This document shows positions 15,291-24,013 of a stretch of 42,625 nucleotides of DNA, piece by piece. Numbering within the stretch: position 1 is the first letter of the stretch; the number at the start of each line of letters is the position of its first letter. Below the pieces are notes generated by a model. It saw only the letters and a program-made list of their open reading frames with translations. It had not been told where the DNA came from and did not search any database. The position numbers were made by a program, and so were the translations under genes. Location: NCBI GenBank assembly GCA_044450465.1, contig JBIOJB010000009.1, positions 1 to 42,625 of the forward strand. The letters run 5' to 3'. This stretch comes from JBIOJB01 sp044450465 (GTDB taxonomy: Bacteria > Chloroflexota > Dormibacteria > Dormibacterales > Dormibacteraceae).

Positions 15291-16508
15291 ATGGACCGTG
15301 CCTTGGCGCCTTTCGCGACCATCGGCGCCACCGCGGGCGAGACCGAGGAGCAGCGTCTGCGGCGCGTGCTGCTCGTTGGCGCGGCGCTTGCCATCACCGC
15401 GCTCGCCATCGTTTGGGGCCTGGTTTACATCGCGTTCGGCGAACCGCTTGGCGGCGCGATTCCGCTGACCTACACGGTCCTTTCACTGATAAGCGTCGTC
15501 GTGTTCACGATCACCAGGCGTTACGACGTCTTCAGATTCATGCAGCTGAGCCTGATGCTCGTGCTCCCTTTCGCCCTCATGGTCGTGCTCGGTGGCTTCG
15601 TGCCCTCGAGTGTCGTCGCCCTGTGGGCGTTCGTCGCACCGTTGGGCGCGCTCGCGTTCGCGAGCCCGCGCGAAGCTCTACGGTGGTTCGCGCTTTACGT
15701 CGCGCTGGTCGTAACCGTCGGCGTTTTCGGGGGCAGTCTGCGCACCGCGAATCACCTTCCGGAAGGTCTCGTCCGCACTATGTTCGTCGTCAACATCGCC
15801 GCGGTCTCAATTGCTGCTTTTGCAGCTCTTTACGCGTTTGTGACCGAGCGCGACCGGGCCTTCGCGGCCGTGCATCGCCTCTTTGGCCAGTACCTCTCAC
15901 CACAGATCGTGCACTCGCTGCTCTCCGATCCCGAACGCGCCGCTCTTGGGGGCGAGAACCGGGAGGTGACCGCGCTCTTCGCTGACCTCGCCGGGTTCAC
16001 CCCGTTCACCGAAAGCCGGCCTCCCCGCGAAACGGTACTTGCGCTCAATCGCTACTTCAGCGCGGTGGTGCCGGTGGTGTTCGCCAACGGTGGCACGATC
16101 ATCCAGTTCGCCGGAGACGCGATCGTGGCGGTCTGGAACGCGCCCGTCGAGCAGCCGCGCCACGCTCTTGCTGCGGCCCGGACGGCCCTGGCGATGCAGC
16201 GCGCCATCGAGGCAATCGTCACTGAGGACCCAACGCTCCCTCGATTTCGGGTCGGGATAGCGACAGGCGCGGCGCTGGTCGGCAACATCGGGAGCGAGGA
16301 GCTGCGCAACTATGTCGCGCATGGCGACGCCGTGAATCTGGCCGCACGCCTTCAGACGGGTGCGAGCCCGGGTCAGGTCGTGGTCTCGGCGCCGACGTAT
16401 GCCCTCATTCGCGACATGGCCACCGTCCGCCCCCTCGGGAGGTTCTCAGTCAAAGGCAAAACCGAAGAGGTGGAAGCGTTCGTCCTTGAGCGTCTCGCCG
16501 ACTCATGA
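15291..16508 (+). CDS. Membrane class III adenylate/guanylate cyclase
   Basis: 405 residues. Six hydrophobic helices (about residues 25-180) anchor a C-terminal cyclase catalytic domain. The two metal-binding aspartates are in ALFADLAGFT (about residue 231) and FAGDAIVAVW (about 276). The position four residues before the second aspartate, normally Lys for adenine recognition, is Gln (IIQFAGD). GDAVNLAARL supplies the Asn/Arg transition-state pair. It should make cAMP or another cyclic nucleotide at the membrane. A TAGCAT box lies 12 nt before the ATG, implying a very short leader. The next two genes also encode cyclase folds. Confidence 0.9.
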   Translation: MDRALAPFATIGATAGETEEQRLRRVLLVGAALAITALAIVWGLVYIAFGEPLGGAIPLTYTVLSLISVVVFTITRRYDVFRFMQLSLMLVLPFALMVVLGGFVPSSVVALWAFVAPLGALAFASPREALRWFALYVALVVTVGVFGGSLRTANHLPEGLVRTMFVVNIAAVSIAAFAALYAFVTERDRAFAAVHRLFGQYLSPQIVHSLLSDPERAALGGENREVTALFADLAGFTPFTESRPPRETVLALNRYFSAVVPVVFANGGTIIQFAGDAIVAVWNAPVEQPRHALAAARTALAMQRAIEAIVTEDPTLPRFRVGIATGAALVGNIGSEELRNYVAHGDAVNLAARLQTGASPGQVVVSAPTYALIRDMATVRPLGRFSVKGKTEEVEAFVLERLADS

Positions 16509-16599
16509 AGTCGCTCGGGTCCCCAAACCGACCCGTCAGCCAGATCGACTGACGGTTGGAGCTCGATTGAGTGGCCGGCCAGCCTTAAGCTTGCTAGCC

Positions 16600-19197
16600 G
16601 TGAAGGAGCTTCCGACCGGCGTGCTGACGTTCCTGTTCACGGACGTCGTCGGCTCGACGCAGCTCTGGGAGAGCAGTCCAGCCGCGATGGGCAAGGCGAT
16701 GGTGCTCCACGACGAGATCCTGACTCGCGAGATCGAATCGGCCGGAGGCATGGTCGTCCGCCTGAAGGGGGAGGGCGACAGCTTCTTTGCCGTCTTCACA
16801 CGAGCCAGCGACTCGGTGGCCGCGGCTCGCGCCATCCAGCTGGGCCTGGCGGAAGCCGCGTGGCCGTCGGGAGCCGAGATTGCCGTCCGGATGGCGATGC
16901 ACACGGGCGAATCCGAGCTGCGCGACGGTGACTACTACGGCAGCGTTCCCAACCGTTGCGCCCGGCTTCGAGGAATCGCCCACGGTGGCCAGGTCCTGAT
17001 CAGCGGTGCCACCGCCCCACTGGTGCGCGACGCGCTTCCGCCGGACGTCGATCTGATTGATCTCGGCGAGCACCGTCTGCGTGACATGAACCGCCCCGAG
17101 CACGTCTACCAGCTCGGGCACGCCGGCCTGCAGCGAAACTTCCCGCCGCTCAAGTCACTCGATTCGCAAGCGAACAACCTGCCCCTGCATCTGACCAGCT
17201 TCGTGGGCCGCAAGCATGAGCTGGCGGAGGTCAGGTCGTGCCTCGAGAACAACCGGTTGGTCACGGTGACCGGCGCAGGCGGGACCGGCAAGTCCCGAAT
17301 CGCCCAACAGGTCGCAGCCGATCTGCTGGATCAGTATCCCGACGGGGTCTGGTGGGTCGATCTGTCGCTGCTCAACGATCCTGGCCTGGTGCCCGAGGCG
17401 GTGGCTGCGACGCTGGGAGTCCGAGAACAGCCCGGCCGTCCCATCGTCGCGACGCTGACTGCGGAGCTGTCTACCAAGACCGCATTGATCCTGCTCGACA
17501 ACTGCGAACACCTCGTCGCCACGTGCGCGGACCTCGCTGCTTCGGTCCTGCGCTCGGCGGCGTCGCTGCGCCTGCTGGTGACCAGCCGCGAGGCTCTGGG
17601 CGTGGCTGGAGAGCGCGTCGTGCCCGTGCTGGAGCTCCCGGACGTTGACGCACTCCAGCTCTTCAGCGAGCGAGCCCAGCTGAGCAACCCGCGATTTCAG
17701 CTGACCGATCAGAATCGCGCGGTCACGACGCGCGTTTGCCGGAAGCTGGACGGGATACCGCTCGCGATCGAGCTGGCGGCGGCACGCACGAAGCTCATGT
17801 CCGTCGATCAGCTCTTCCAGCGGCTCGATCAGCGGTTCAGCGTCCTCGGCGGCGGCGGCCGCAGCGCGCAGGCTCGCCAGCAGACATTGAGGGCTACCGC
17901 GGACTGGAGCTACGACCTGCTGCAGGCCGAGGAGAAGACCGCGTTCGACATGCTGTCAGTCTGCGCAGGCGGCTTCAGCCTCGAGGCCGCCGACGCGATA
18001 TGCGGCGAAGCGATGGATGTGCTGACGGCCGTGTCGAGGCTGGTCGACAAGTCGATGATCGTCGCCGGAGAGACCGCAGACGGCGAGCCGCGGTACCGCA
18101 TCCTCGAGACCCTGCGCGAGTACGGGTTGGAACGGCTGCGCGCGAGCCCAGAGGATGCGCTCGCCCACGCCCGCCACCTCGACTACTTCGTCGGTCTTGC
18201 GGAGAGGACCAATGCCGAGCGAGATCCAGTCCGCATGGGAGCAACTTTGGAGCTCGAGCTGGGCAACTTCCTTGTCGCCATGGATGAGTGTGAGGCGGCG
18301 GGGCCGGAGATCGGCGTGCGCCTCGCCGTCGCGTTGGCACCCTGCTGGCCTATACACGGTCATGTCGGCATGGGCCGTGCCTGGTCGGAACGAATGGTGG
18401 CCCGCGCAGCTCCGGAACAGCCGCGCATGGCCTGGACGCACCACGAGATGGGCTGGCTCGCCATGTATGAAGGGGACGCTAGAGCGGCGGCCGCCCATTG
18501 GGAGCGCAGCGTGCGCCTGGCCCGCAACGACGGCGACCTCATGATCGCCGGTCGGGCGTTGAATGCGCTGGCCGGTATCGACAACAGTCTCGGCGACCTC
18601 GACTCGGCGCGGGCAAGAAGCGAGGAGGCGCTGAAGGACCTGGAGGCCGCAGGCGACGTTATGGGCCAGGCTCAATCCCATCAAGCCCTCGGCTGGGTGG
18701 CGTTCTTCGAGGGCGACTATCCCCTGGCTCACCGGCACGTCGAGAAGAACCTGGAGCTGAGACGGGGCGATCGCAATCCAAACGAGCTGTCTTTCGCCCT
18801 GGCCAACCGTGCCTGGGTGGCGACCAGGCTTGGTCGGCTGGAGGAGGCCCGCGCGGATTTCCTGGAAGCCTTCCGGCTGCAACTTTTGCTTGCCGACCAG
18901 CGCGTCCTGATCTTCATGATGTACGCGGCAGGCGCTCTGGCCGCTGAGCTGGGCGATTCGCATCAGGCGCTGGTCATGATCGGAGCTTGTAACCCTCTGG
19001 GCTTTTCACGGGCGATTCAGGACCACCGCTTTTTGATGAAGTGGCGTGCCGGCTGGGAGACCGTCGCCCGGGACAGGCTTGGAGCAGACGCGAGCGAAGC
19101 GGCGCTCGCCGAGGGTGCGCGGATGGACCCCGCCGAGGCGGTCAAGCAGGCGCTCGACTGGCTCACCAAGGCGAGAGTGACAAGCGAACCTGCGTGA
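16600..19197 (+). CDS. Cyclase-ATPase-TPR regulatory protein
   Basis: 865 residues. The N-terminal class III cyclase domain (about 5-170) has FTDVVGST (Asp15) and KGEGDSF (Lys56, Asp60). An NB-ARC/AAA-type ATPase follows with P-loop GAGGTGKS (225-232), and then a C-terminal TPR-like helical half. The layout resembles mycobacterial Rv0386-type proteins, but I see no C-terminal LuxR helix-turn-helix. The start at GTG 16600 matches family N-termini (xELPTGVLTFLFTD); GTG 16621 is an alternative with AAGGAG 12 nt upstream. It is probably cytosolic and nucleotide-regulated. Output unknown. Confidence 0.88.
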   Translation: MKELPTGVLTFLFTDVVGSTQLWESSPAAMGKAMVLHDEILTREIESAGGMVVRLKGEGDSFFAVFTRASDSVAAARAIQLGLAEAAWPSGAEIAVRMAMHTGESELRDGDYYGSVPNRCARLRGIAHGGQVLISGATAPLVRDALPPDVDLIDLGEHRLRDMNRPEHVYQLGHAGLQRNFPPLKSLDSQANNLPLHLTSFVGRKHELAEVRSCLENNRLVTVTGAGGTGKSRIAQQVAADLLDQYPDGVWWVDLSLLNDPGLVPEAVAATLGVREQPGRPIVATLTAELSTKTALILLDNCEHLVATCADLAASVLRSAASLRLLVTSREALGVAGERVVPVLELPDVDALQLFSERAQLSNPRFQLTDQNRAVTTRVCRKLDGIPLAIELAAARTKLMSVDQLFQRLDQRFSVLGGGGRSAQARQQTLRATADWSYDLLQAEEKTAFDMLSVCAGGFSLEAADAICGEAMDVLTAVSRLVDKSMIVAGETADGEPRYRILETLREYGLERLRASPEDALAHARHLDYFVGLAERTNAERDPVRMGATLELELGNFLVAMDECEAAGPEIGVRLAVALAPCWPIHGHVGMGRAWSERMVARAAPEQPRMAWTHHEMGWLAMYEGDARAAAAHWERSVRLARNDGDLMIAGRALNALAGIDNSLGDLDSARARSEEALKDLEAAGDVMGQAQSHQALGWVAFFEGDYPLAHRHVEKNLELRRGDRNPNELSFALANRAWVATRLGRLEEARADFLEAFRLQLLLADQRVLIFMMYAAGALAAELGDSHQALVMIGACNPLGFSRAIQDHRFLMKWRAGWETVARDRLGADASEAALAEGARMDPAEAVKQALDWLTKARVTSEPA

Positions 19198-19482
19198 TCG
19201 GTGGGTGCGACCCGCCGGGTGGAGATCGCTACGGCCGCCAGCCGTCTCGTGGAACGAAATCCCAGGCAGGGCATGACTAGACCGATTCAGCCGGCTGGCC
19301 TAGCCGGCCGGCACCGCAGCGACTATCGACAGGGCCAGGGTGGCCTTGCGCATCTCGAGTCGGGCCGCAGTATAGCCACGCCACCCGTGCTCCCTGCGCT
19401 GAATGACGAGCCTTGACTGAAGCCGGCCGATCTGGCGGCGCCCGCCTGAAAACGCCAAGATGGGACGGGTTTTCACGACGAG

Positions 19483-20523
19483 ATGGAAGAGCGAGCGTTC
19501 TCAAAGGCGCAGGACGGGCTGCTGGTGCTCGCCGACATCTCCGGCTACACGGCCTTTGTCACCCAGACCGAGATGGACCACAGCTGGGAGATCCTTCACG
19601 AGCTGCTGGAGGTGATGGTGCGTACCGCCGAAGGCAAGATGGACGTGTCGCAGGTCGAGGGTGACGCGATCCTTTTCATCAGCGGCCTGGCGGATGAAGA
19701 GGTCGTCAAGGTCGTGGAAGACACCTTCATCGGCTTCCACCGCCGGCGCCGCGACATGGTGGCCGTCACCACCTGCCCTTGCAGCGCCTGCAAGAACATC
19801 GGCATCCTCAAGCTCAAGTTCGTCATGCACCGCGGTACGTTCTCGCGCCAGCGCCTCGGGGGCATCGAGCAGCTGCACGGAACCGACGTCATCGTCCCGC
19901 ACCGGCTGATCAAGAACTCGATTCCCATCAAGGAGTACCTGCTGGCTACCGAGGCCGTGCTGAGCAGGCTCAGCGAAGAGCGGCAGAAGCGCTTCACGCC
20001 TTACCTGGAGACTTACGACCTCGGCGCGGTGCGCGCAGGGTACGAGCCCCTCGACCACCTGTGGGAGCGGGAGCTTGCCTCGGAGCGCAACGAGGTGAAG
20101 GTCGACGAAGCCCTGATCGATGGCCGCGTGATCGTCGAAGCTCCTCTCGAGACGGTCGGCGAGATGATCCTCAATCCGGAGGTGATCCAGCGCTACATGA
20201 ACGCCTTCCAGGTCGACGAGGTGGCGGGCGCCCGCGGCACCGAGCTGGGAAGCGTGTTCCACTGCCACCACGGGTACGGAGTTAACTTCCTGCGCGTCGC
20301 GTCATTCGAGAAAGGCCGGCACCTGACCCTGCACAACACCGGCGCCGCGGGAGAGGTCTTCCTCACGATGCACCTGACGAGCGACGGGCCCGGAAGGACA
20401 CTCATCCGACGCCTCTGGTGGTGGCCGCAGCCGGCGGACGCGGATGTGGCGGCGGCAACAAGGCAGATCATCGAAGGAGTGGCGCAGGCGGGCGACGAGG
20501 CGATGAAGACGGCATTCGACTGA
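19483..20523 (+). CDS. DUF2652 cyclase-like domain fused to SRPBCC domain
   Basis: 346 residues. The N-terminal DUF2652 domain (GLLVLADISGYTAFVTQTE, then VEGDAILFI) has the nucleotidyl-cyclase fold, including aspartates at both metal positions. A Cys cluster TCPCSACKNIG follows at about residues 97-108, as usual in DUF2652. The C-terminal half (from about 210) is an SRPBCC/START-like ligand-binding domain. Whether it makes or only senses cyclic nucleotides is unknown. It is the third cyclase-fold gene in a row on this strand. Confidence 0.82.
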   Translation: MEERAFSKAQDGLLVLADISGYTAFVTQTEMDHSWEILHELLEVMVRTAEGKMDVSQVEGDAILFISGLADEEVVKVVEDTFIGFHRRRRDMVAVTTCPCSACKNIGILKLKFVMHRGTFSRQRLGGIEQLHGTDVIVPHRLIKNSIPIKEYLLATEAVLSRLSEERQKRFTPYLETYDLGAVRAGYEPLDHLWERELASERNEVKVDEALIDGRVIVEAPLETVGEMILNPEVIQRYMNAFQVDEVAGARGTELGSVFHCHHGYGVNFLRVASFEKGRHLTLHNTGAAGEVFLTMHLTSDGPGRTLIRRLWWWPQPADADVAAATRQIIEGVAQAGDEAMKTAFD

Positions 20524-20559
20524 AGCCGTGAACGCGCTCCCGATCGAGGCGCCCGGGCT

Positions 20560-21501
20560 CTAGGGGACGATCACCAGTTTGCCGCGGAGGTGGCCCGCGC
20601 CAATCGCGGCGAAGGCCGCACTCGCCTCGTCGAGCTTGAAGGTCTTGATCTGGACCCGTTTGAGAGTGCCTGAATCCGTCATGGCCGCCAGCTTGTCGAG
20701 TCTGGCGGTGGTGACGCCGGTGACCACGTTGATACCGGTCACGCCGTGGCTCGCCAGCTCGTCAACTTTGGCGCCGCCGATCATGGAGCTCAAGTGGCCG
20801 CCCCTCCGCACTTGGGCTGCAAGGCCCGCGAGCGTTTCGGCGGTGCCCGCGGTGTGGACGATCCCCGCTATCCCGTCGGGACTGGCGTTGCGCACGGATT
20901 CGACCACGTCCTGTGCGGTGTAGTCGACGACCTCGTCGGCGCCCAGGCCCCTGACGTACTCCGCGTTCACCCCGCGCGTGACCGCGATGACCCTGGCGCC
21001 CGCGTGCCTTGCCATCTGCACGGCAAAGCCCCCGATGCCGCCGGCCGCGCCCACGATGACCACCACGTCTTCGCGCGTGAGGCTCATGGGTTCGACGCAC
21101 ATGAGCGCCGACACCGCCGCGAGTCCCAGCGTGGCGCCGAACTCGGGGTCGACTGAAGCCGGCCGGCGCGCGATCGTGCCGGCGGAAGCGGTCACGAACT
21201 CGGCCAGCGAGCCCCGGCCGAGGGCCGGCTTGCCGACAGCCCCAAAAACCTCGTCGCCGGCCTTCCACTGGTTGACACCCGGGCCGACCACGTCGACGGT
21301 GCCTGCCAGATCGCCCCCGGGAATCAGCGGAAATTGGTGAGGCATGCGGTCCTTCAGGACGCCGGTCAGCACCACGTTGTCGAAGGGGTTGAGTGCCGCG
21401 GCTCTGAGTGCCACTCGGACCTGACCCTGTTCTGGGTCCGGCACCGGCATCTCGTGGATGGAACCCGGCTTGCCGAATTCGTCAAGGGCAAATGCGCGCA
21501 T
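20560..21501 (-). CDS. Zinc-independent NADPH:quinone oxidoreductase-like MDR protein
   Basis: 313-residue cytosolic MDR protein. GroES-like N-terminal domain (MRAFALDEFGKPGSIHEMP, ALNPFDNVVLTG). Rossmann motif VVIVGAAGGIGGFAVQMARHAGARV at about residues 147-171. No zinc ligands evident. GGGGGAA lies just before the ATG. It is convergent with the DUF2652 gene. Substrate unknown; quinone- or enone-type reductions are usual in the group. Confidence 0.88.
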   Translation of the reverse strand: MRAFALDEFGKPGSIHEMPVPDPEQGQVRVALRAAALNPFDNVVLTGVLKDRMPHQFPLIPGGDLAGTVDVVGPGVNQWKAGDEVFGAVGKPALGRGSLAEFVTASAGTIARRPASVDPEFGATLGLAAVSALMCVEPMSLTREDVVVIVGAAGGIGGFAVQMARHAGARVIAVTRGVNAEYVRGLGADEVVDYTAQDVVESVRNASPDGIAGIVHTAGTAETLAGLAAQVRRGGHLSSMIGGAKVDELASHGVTGINVVTGVTTARLDKLAAMTDSGTLKRVQIKTFKLDEASAAFAAIGAGHLRGKLVIVP

Positions 21502-21723
21502 CAGCTTCCCCCGAATCTTGGCTTAGATGGTTGCGCACACAACTATAGGCCGGGCGGCTAGGGCGAGGCTTCGCGCGCTTGGGCGGCCTTGTCAAAGTGC
21601 AGCGGCTTCTAGGATTCACTGAGGACGAGGGCCGCCGGTAAGGATGGGGTCGTGACGGGCGCGGGCAGCGGAATTGGCCGCCATGCGCTGCGCTGGTTGG
21701 TTAGTGATTTGCAGGGGAGATTC

Positions 21724-22152
21724 ATGAGTGTGAGCAAGGATCGAGCACAGGTGACCTCACGGGGCGAAACATACGAGGCCAAGCAGGGCATCGCGTTCTT
21801 TGCCGGCGTGTCGTCTGAAACGTCCGGCGCGACGGGGCTGTGCATGCACCTCCTCGAGATCCCACCGGGAGGCCGCGCCCACGCCCACCGGCACGAGTCT
21901 CACGAGACGGCCATATACGTCATCGGTGGAGCGGCAATCGTCTATTCCGGGCCTGGGCTCAGGTTTCGCCAGCTTGCGAAAGCAGGTGACTTCGTCTACA
22001 TCCCGGCCGGGGTTCCGCACCTTCCCGTGAACGCAAGCCAGACCGAGAAGTGCACTGGGATCGTCGCCCGCACCGACCCCAATGAGCAGGAGAGCGTGGT
22101 GCTGATGCCCGAGCTGGACGCCCTCGCGCACGTGGTCGAGCTGCGCGCTTAG
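21724..22152 (+). CDS. Cupin-domain protein
   Basis: 142 residues with one cupin_2 barrel. Motif 1 HAHRHESHETAIYVIGG supplies the metal-ligand His/Glu set and motif 2 is around YIPAGVPHLPVN. AGGGGAG precedes ATG 21724 by 4 nt; an in-frame GTG at 21652 would add an atypical N-terminus. The YciI-like gene follows about 95 nt downstream. Function unknown; the family includes dioxygenases, isomerases and sensors. Confidence 0.85.
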   Translation: MSVSKDRAQVTSRGETYEAKQGIAFFAGVSSETSGATGLCMHLLEIPPGGRAHAHRHESHETAIYVIGGAAIVYSGPGLRFRQLAKAGDFVYIPAGVPHLPVNASQTEKCTGIVARTDPNEQESVVLMPELDALAHVVELRA

Positions 22153-22246
22153 CCAGCGGAGTCCGGCCGATCGGCGGCTGTCGAATTCCGGCATGGCAGT
22201 TCGTCGTAATGAGTGTTAGGCGTTCATCAACACCCAGGAGAGTGCG

Positions 22247-22600
22247 ATGGCCAAGTTCATCTTTCTGCAGTACATCGACGAGTCCAAGGCTCCGCGGCCC
22301 GGGTCGCCGGAACTGACGGCTGTGATCGACGCGTTCGCCAAGTACCTCGAAGAGCTCAAAACGGCAGGCGCCTTCCACGAAGGTGACCCGTGTCAGCCGT
22401 CTGCGGCCGGGTTCTGCGTTTCCGTGCGCGACGGTCAGGCCAAGACGACCGACGGTCCTATGCATTCCGCGTCGCCGTGGCTGAACGGCTATTTCGTCCT
22501 GAACTGCAAGGACAGATCAGAGGCGGTTGCGTGGGCGGCCAAGAACCCGGCTGCTTTCGTGGGCACGGTGGAGGTTCACCCGATTCTGACCCTCATGTAG
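22247..22600 (+). CDS. YciI/DGPF-domain protein
   Basis: 117-residue ferredoxin-like YCII family protein. It has the family hallmark TTDGPMHSASPWLNGYFVLNC (related to the DGPF motif) and the C-terminal VEVHPIL strand. An AGGAGAG Shine-Dalgarno sits about 6 nt before the ATG. Such proteins are often paired with ECF sigma factors, but no sigma gene is adjacent. A GC-rich inverted repeat follows the stop. Enzymatic role unknown. Confidence 0.85.
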   Translation: MAKFIFLQYIDESKAPRPGSPELTAVIDAFAKYLEELKTAGAFHEGDPCQPSAAGFCVSVRDGQAKTTDGPMHSASPWLNGYFVLNCKDRSEAVAWAAKNPAAFVGTVEVHPILTLM

Positions 22601-22616
22601 GGCTCCTCACGCAGGA

Positions 22617-22649
22617 CCGGCGCCGCATCATGTGGGGGTGTGGCGCCGG
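22617..22649 (+). terminator. Candidate terminator hairpin after YciI-like gene
   Basis: CCGGCGCC and GGCGCCGG form a perfect 8-bp stem with a 17-nt loop, 16 nt after the stop codon. No uridine run follows. Confidence 0.4.
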
Positions 22650-22681
22650 CGGCGCCCATTGGTCCGTCGGCTGCTTGCGCC

Positions 22682-22777
22682 CTAGGGCCTTGACATGGCC
22701 CCGATCGCCCAGATGAAGATCGCGACCACGGCAAGGGCCACGATCGCACCGACGATCACGAGCGCCGGGAGACTCAT
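22682..22777 (-). CDS. Possible 31-residue single-helix membrane protein
   Basis: An ATG-to-TAG frame encoding a 31-residue peptide that is almost entirely one hydrophobic helix (LVIVGAIVALAVVAIFIW, then a short charged tail). No Shine-Dalgarno is evident. It lies just downstream of the Fic gene on the same strand. The composition is typical of genuine small membrane proteins, but a hydrophobic frame of this length could arise by chance. Confidence 0.35.
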   Translation of the reverse strand: MSLPALVIVGAIVALAVVAIFIWAIGAMSRP

Positions 22778-22870
22778 CTGAAGGCCGAACAACGAACCAC
22801 CTCGGCTCGACCATACTCTTGCGACCCGCGAGGTTTTCGCCCTTAAGCGCCGAACCCGAGAGCGTTCAGA

Positions 22871-23968
22871 TCAGCGCCCGAACGAAGCGGACCAGCTCTC
22901 GCGCAGCTTTCTGCCCGCCACGTAGCGAATGGAGCGGCCCCCGCCCTCCTGGTCGAGCCAACCGTCTCTACGCAGCCGCTGCAGGTCTTGTGTGGCTGTC
23001 GGGCCGGCCACCCCGGCTTCGCGGCGGAAATCCGCATTCGTCAGGGGCAGGCCGACAAGCGCCTGGTCGAGCGCGATGACCAAACGGTCCGGATACCGCT
23101 GTTCGCGAGCCAGCCTCTCGCAGAAGCTGTGTCTCGCGTACGCCACCTCCAGCCAGCGGCGGCGCTCCGTCGCTTCGGACACGTGGGCCTCGATGCAGAA
23201 CTCGACCCAGGCCGACGCGTCCCGGGCGGGATCGAATGCCAGCCCCTGAACTTGCTCAAGGACCGCGTAATACTCCCGCGTGTGGCGCCCGAGATAGGGC
23301 TCGATGGAGACCAACTCTGGACGGAGGAGCCCTTCTTTGGCGAGCACCAGGGATTGGACCACACGCGCCAGCCGGCCATTGCCGTCGCGAAAGGGATGAA
23401 TCGAGACGAGGTTGAGGTGCGCCATGGCGCCCCGAACCACGGGGTGCCGGCCAAGGTCGCCCCCGCCCAACCATCTGGCCACCTCTTCGACGCGGGCGCG
23501 CACCTCGCCGGATGCCGGCGGACGGTAGGGGTCGCGGCCCAGGCCGCGGGTGACGATGACCGGCCCATCGCGCAGCCGTCCTGGCGCGGCCTGCGGTTGC
23601 GGGTGACAGACCAGGAAATGGAGGTCGAGCATGGTCTGCGCGGACCACTGGAACGAACGATCATCTGCGAGCACCGTCACCCGGTCCATCGCCTGCGCGT
23701 AGGCGGAGATGATTCGCTGCGTCTCCTCGGACGTGCCGGCCGGATGCCTGCCGGCGAGGATTTCGACGGTATCTTCAAGACTGGCCCCGTAGCCCTCGAT
23801 CGACGTGGAGCCCACCGTGGCTTCGGCCGCGGCGAGCCGGCGAAGCGCACCCGTCCAGGGCTCAGCCGAGTCGCCCAGGTGCTGCGCCAGGTAGCGGCGA
23901 AGCACGTCCAGCTCGTCCAGCCTGCCCATGAGCTCGGGCGACTTGGGAGGGGTCGCGTAGATCGCCAT
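22871..23968 (-). CDS. Fic family protein with C-terminal winged helix
   Basis: 365 residues. An N-terminal Fic_N helix bundle carries the inhibitory motif TSIEGY (about residues 55-60), and the catalytic Fic loop is HPFRDGNGRLAR (about 190-201), matching HPFx[D/E]GNGRxxR. A C-terminal winged-helix segment follows. It is predicted to AMPylate, or otherwise NMP-transfer to, proteins and to autoregulate through the alpha-helix motif. The start at 23968 is preferred because a TATACT box lies 7 nt before it, suggesting a leaderless transcript; an ATG at 23998 lies inside the upstream inverted repeat. Confidence 0.9.
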   Translation of the reverse strand: MAIYATPPKSPELMGRLDELDVLRRYLAQHLGDSAEPWTGALRRLAAAEATVGSTSIEGYGASLEDTVEILAGRHPAGTSEETQRIISAYAQAMDRVTVLADDRSFQWSAQTMLDLHFLVCHPQPQAAPGRLRDGPVIVTRGLGRDPYRPPASGEVRARVEEVARWLGGGDLGRHPVVRGAMAHLNLVSIHPFRDGNGRLARVVQSLVLAKEGLLRPELVSIEPYLGRHTREYYAVLEQVQGLAFDPARDASAWVEFCIEAHVSEATERRRWLEVAYARHSFCERLAREQRYPDRLVIALDQALVGLPLTNADFRREAGVAGPTATQDLQRLRRDGWLDQEGGGRSIRYVAGRKLRESWSASFGR

Positions 23969-23975
23969 GGGGAGG

Positions 23976-23981
23976 AGTATA
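23976..23981 (-). promoter_or_regulatory. Leaderless -10 box of the Fic gene
   Basis: TATACT on the minus strand, followed by 7 nt and then the ATG at 23968. This spacing puts the transcription start at or beside the start codon. Confidence 0.45.
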
Positions 23982-24013
23982 AGCGAATAAGCGATCATTC
24001 GCCTATTCGCCTA
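23980..24013. promoter_or_regulatory. Large inverted repeat (probable operator) upstream of Fic gene
   Basis: Two 15-nt arms (TAAGCGAATAAGCGA at 23980-23994 and its inverted partner at 23999-24013, 13 of 15 complementary) surround TCAT. Each arm itself repeats AAGCGA. It overlaps the stop codon of the MarR-GNAT gene and abuts the Fic -10 box. Autoregulation by the Fic winged helix is an inference. Confidence 0.55.

Noticed and set aside
17956..18963. Long minus-strand open frame
   Set aside because: It is antisense to the cyclase-ATPase-TPR gene, has no recognisable domain, and results from the high GC content.
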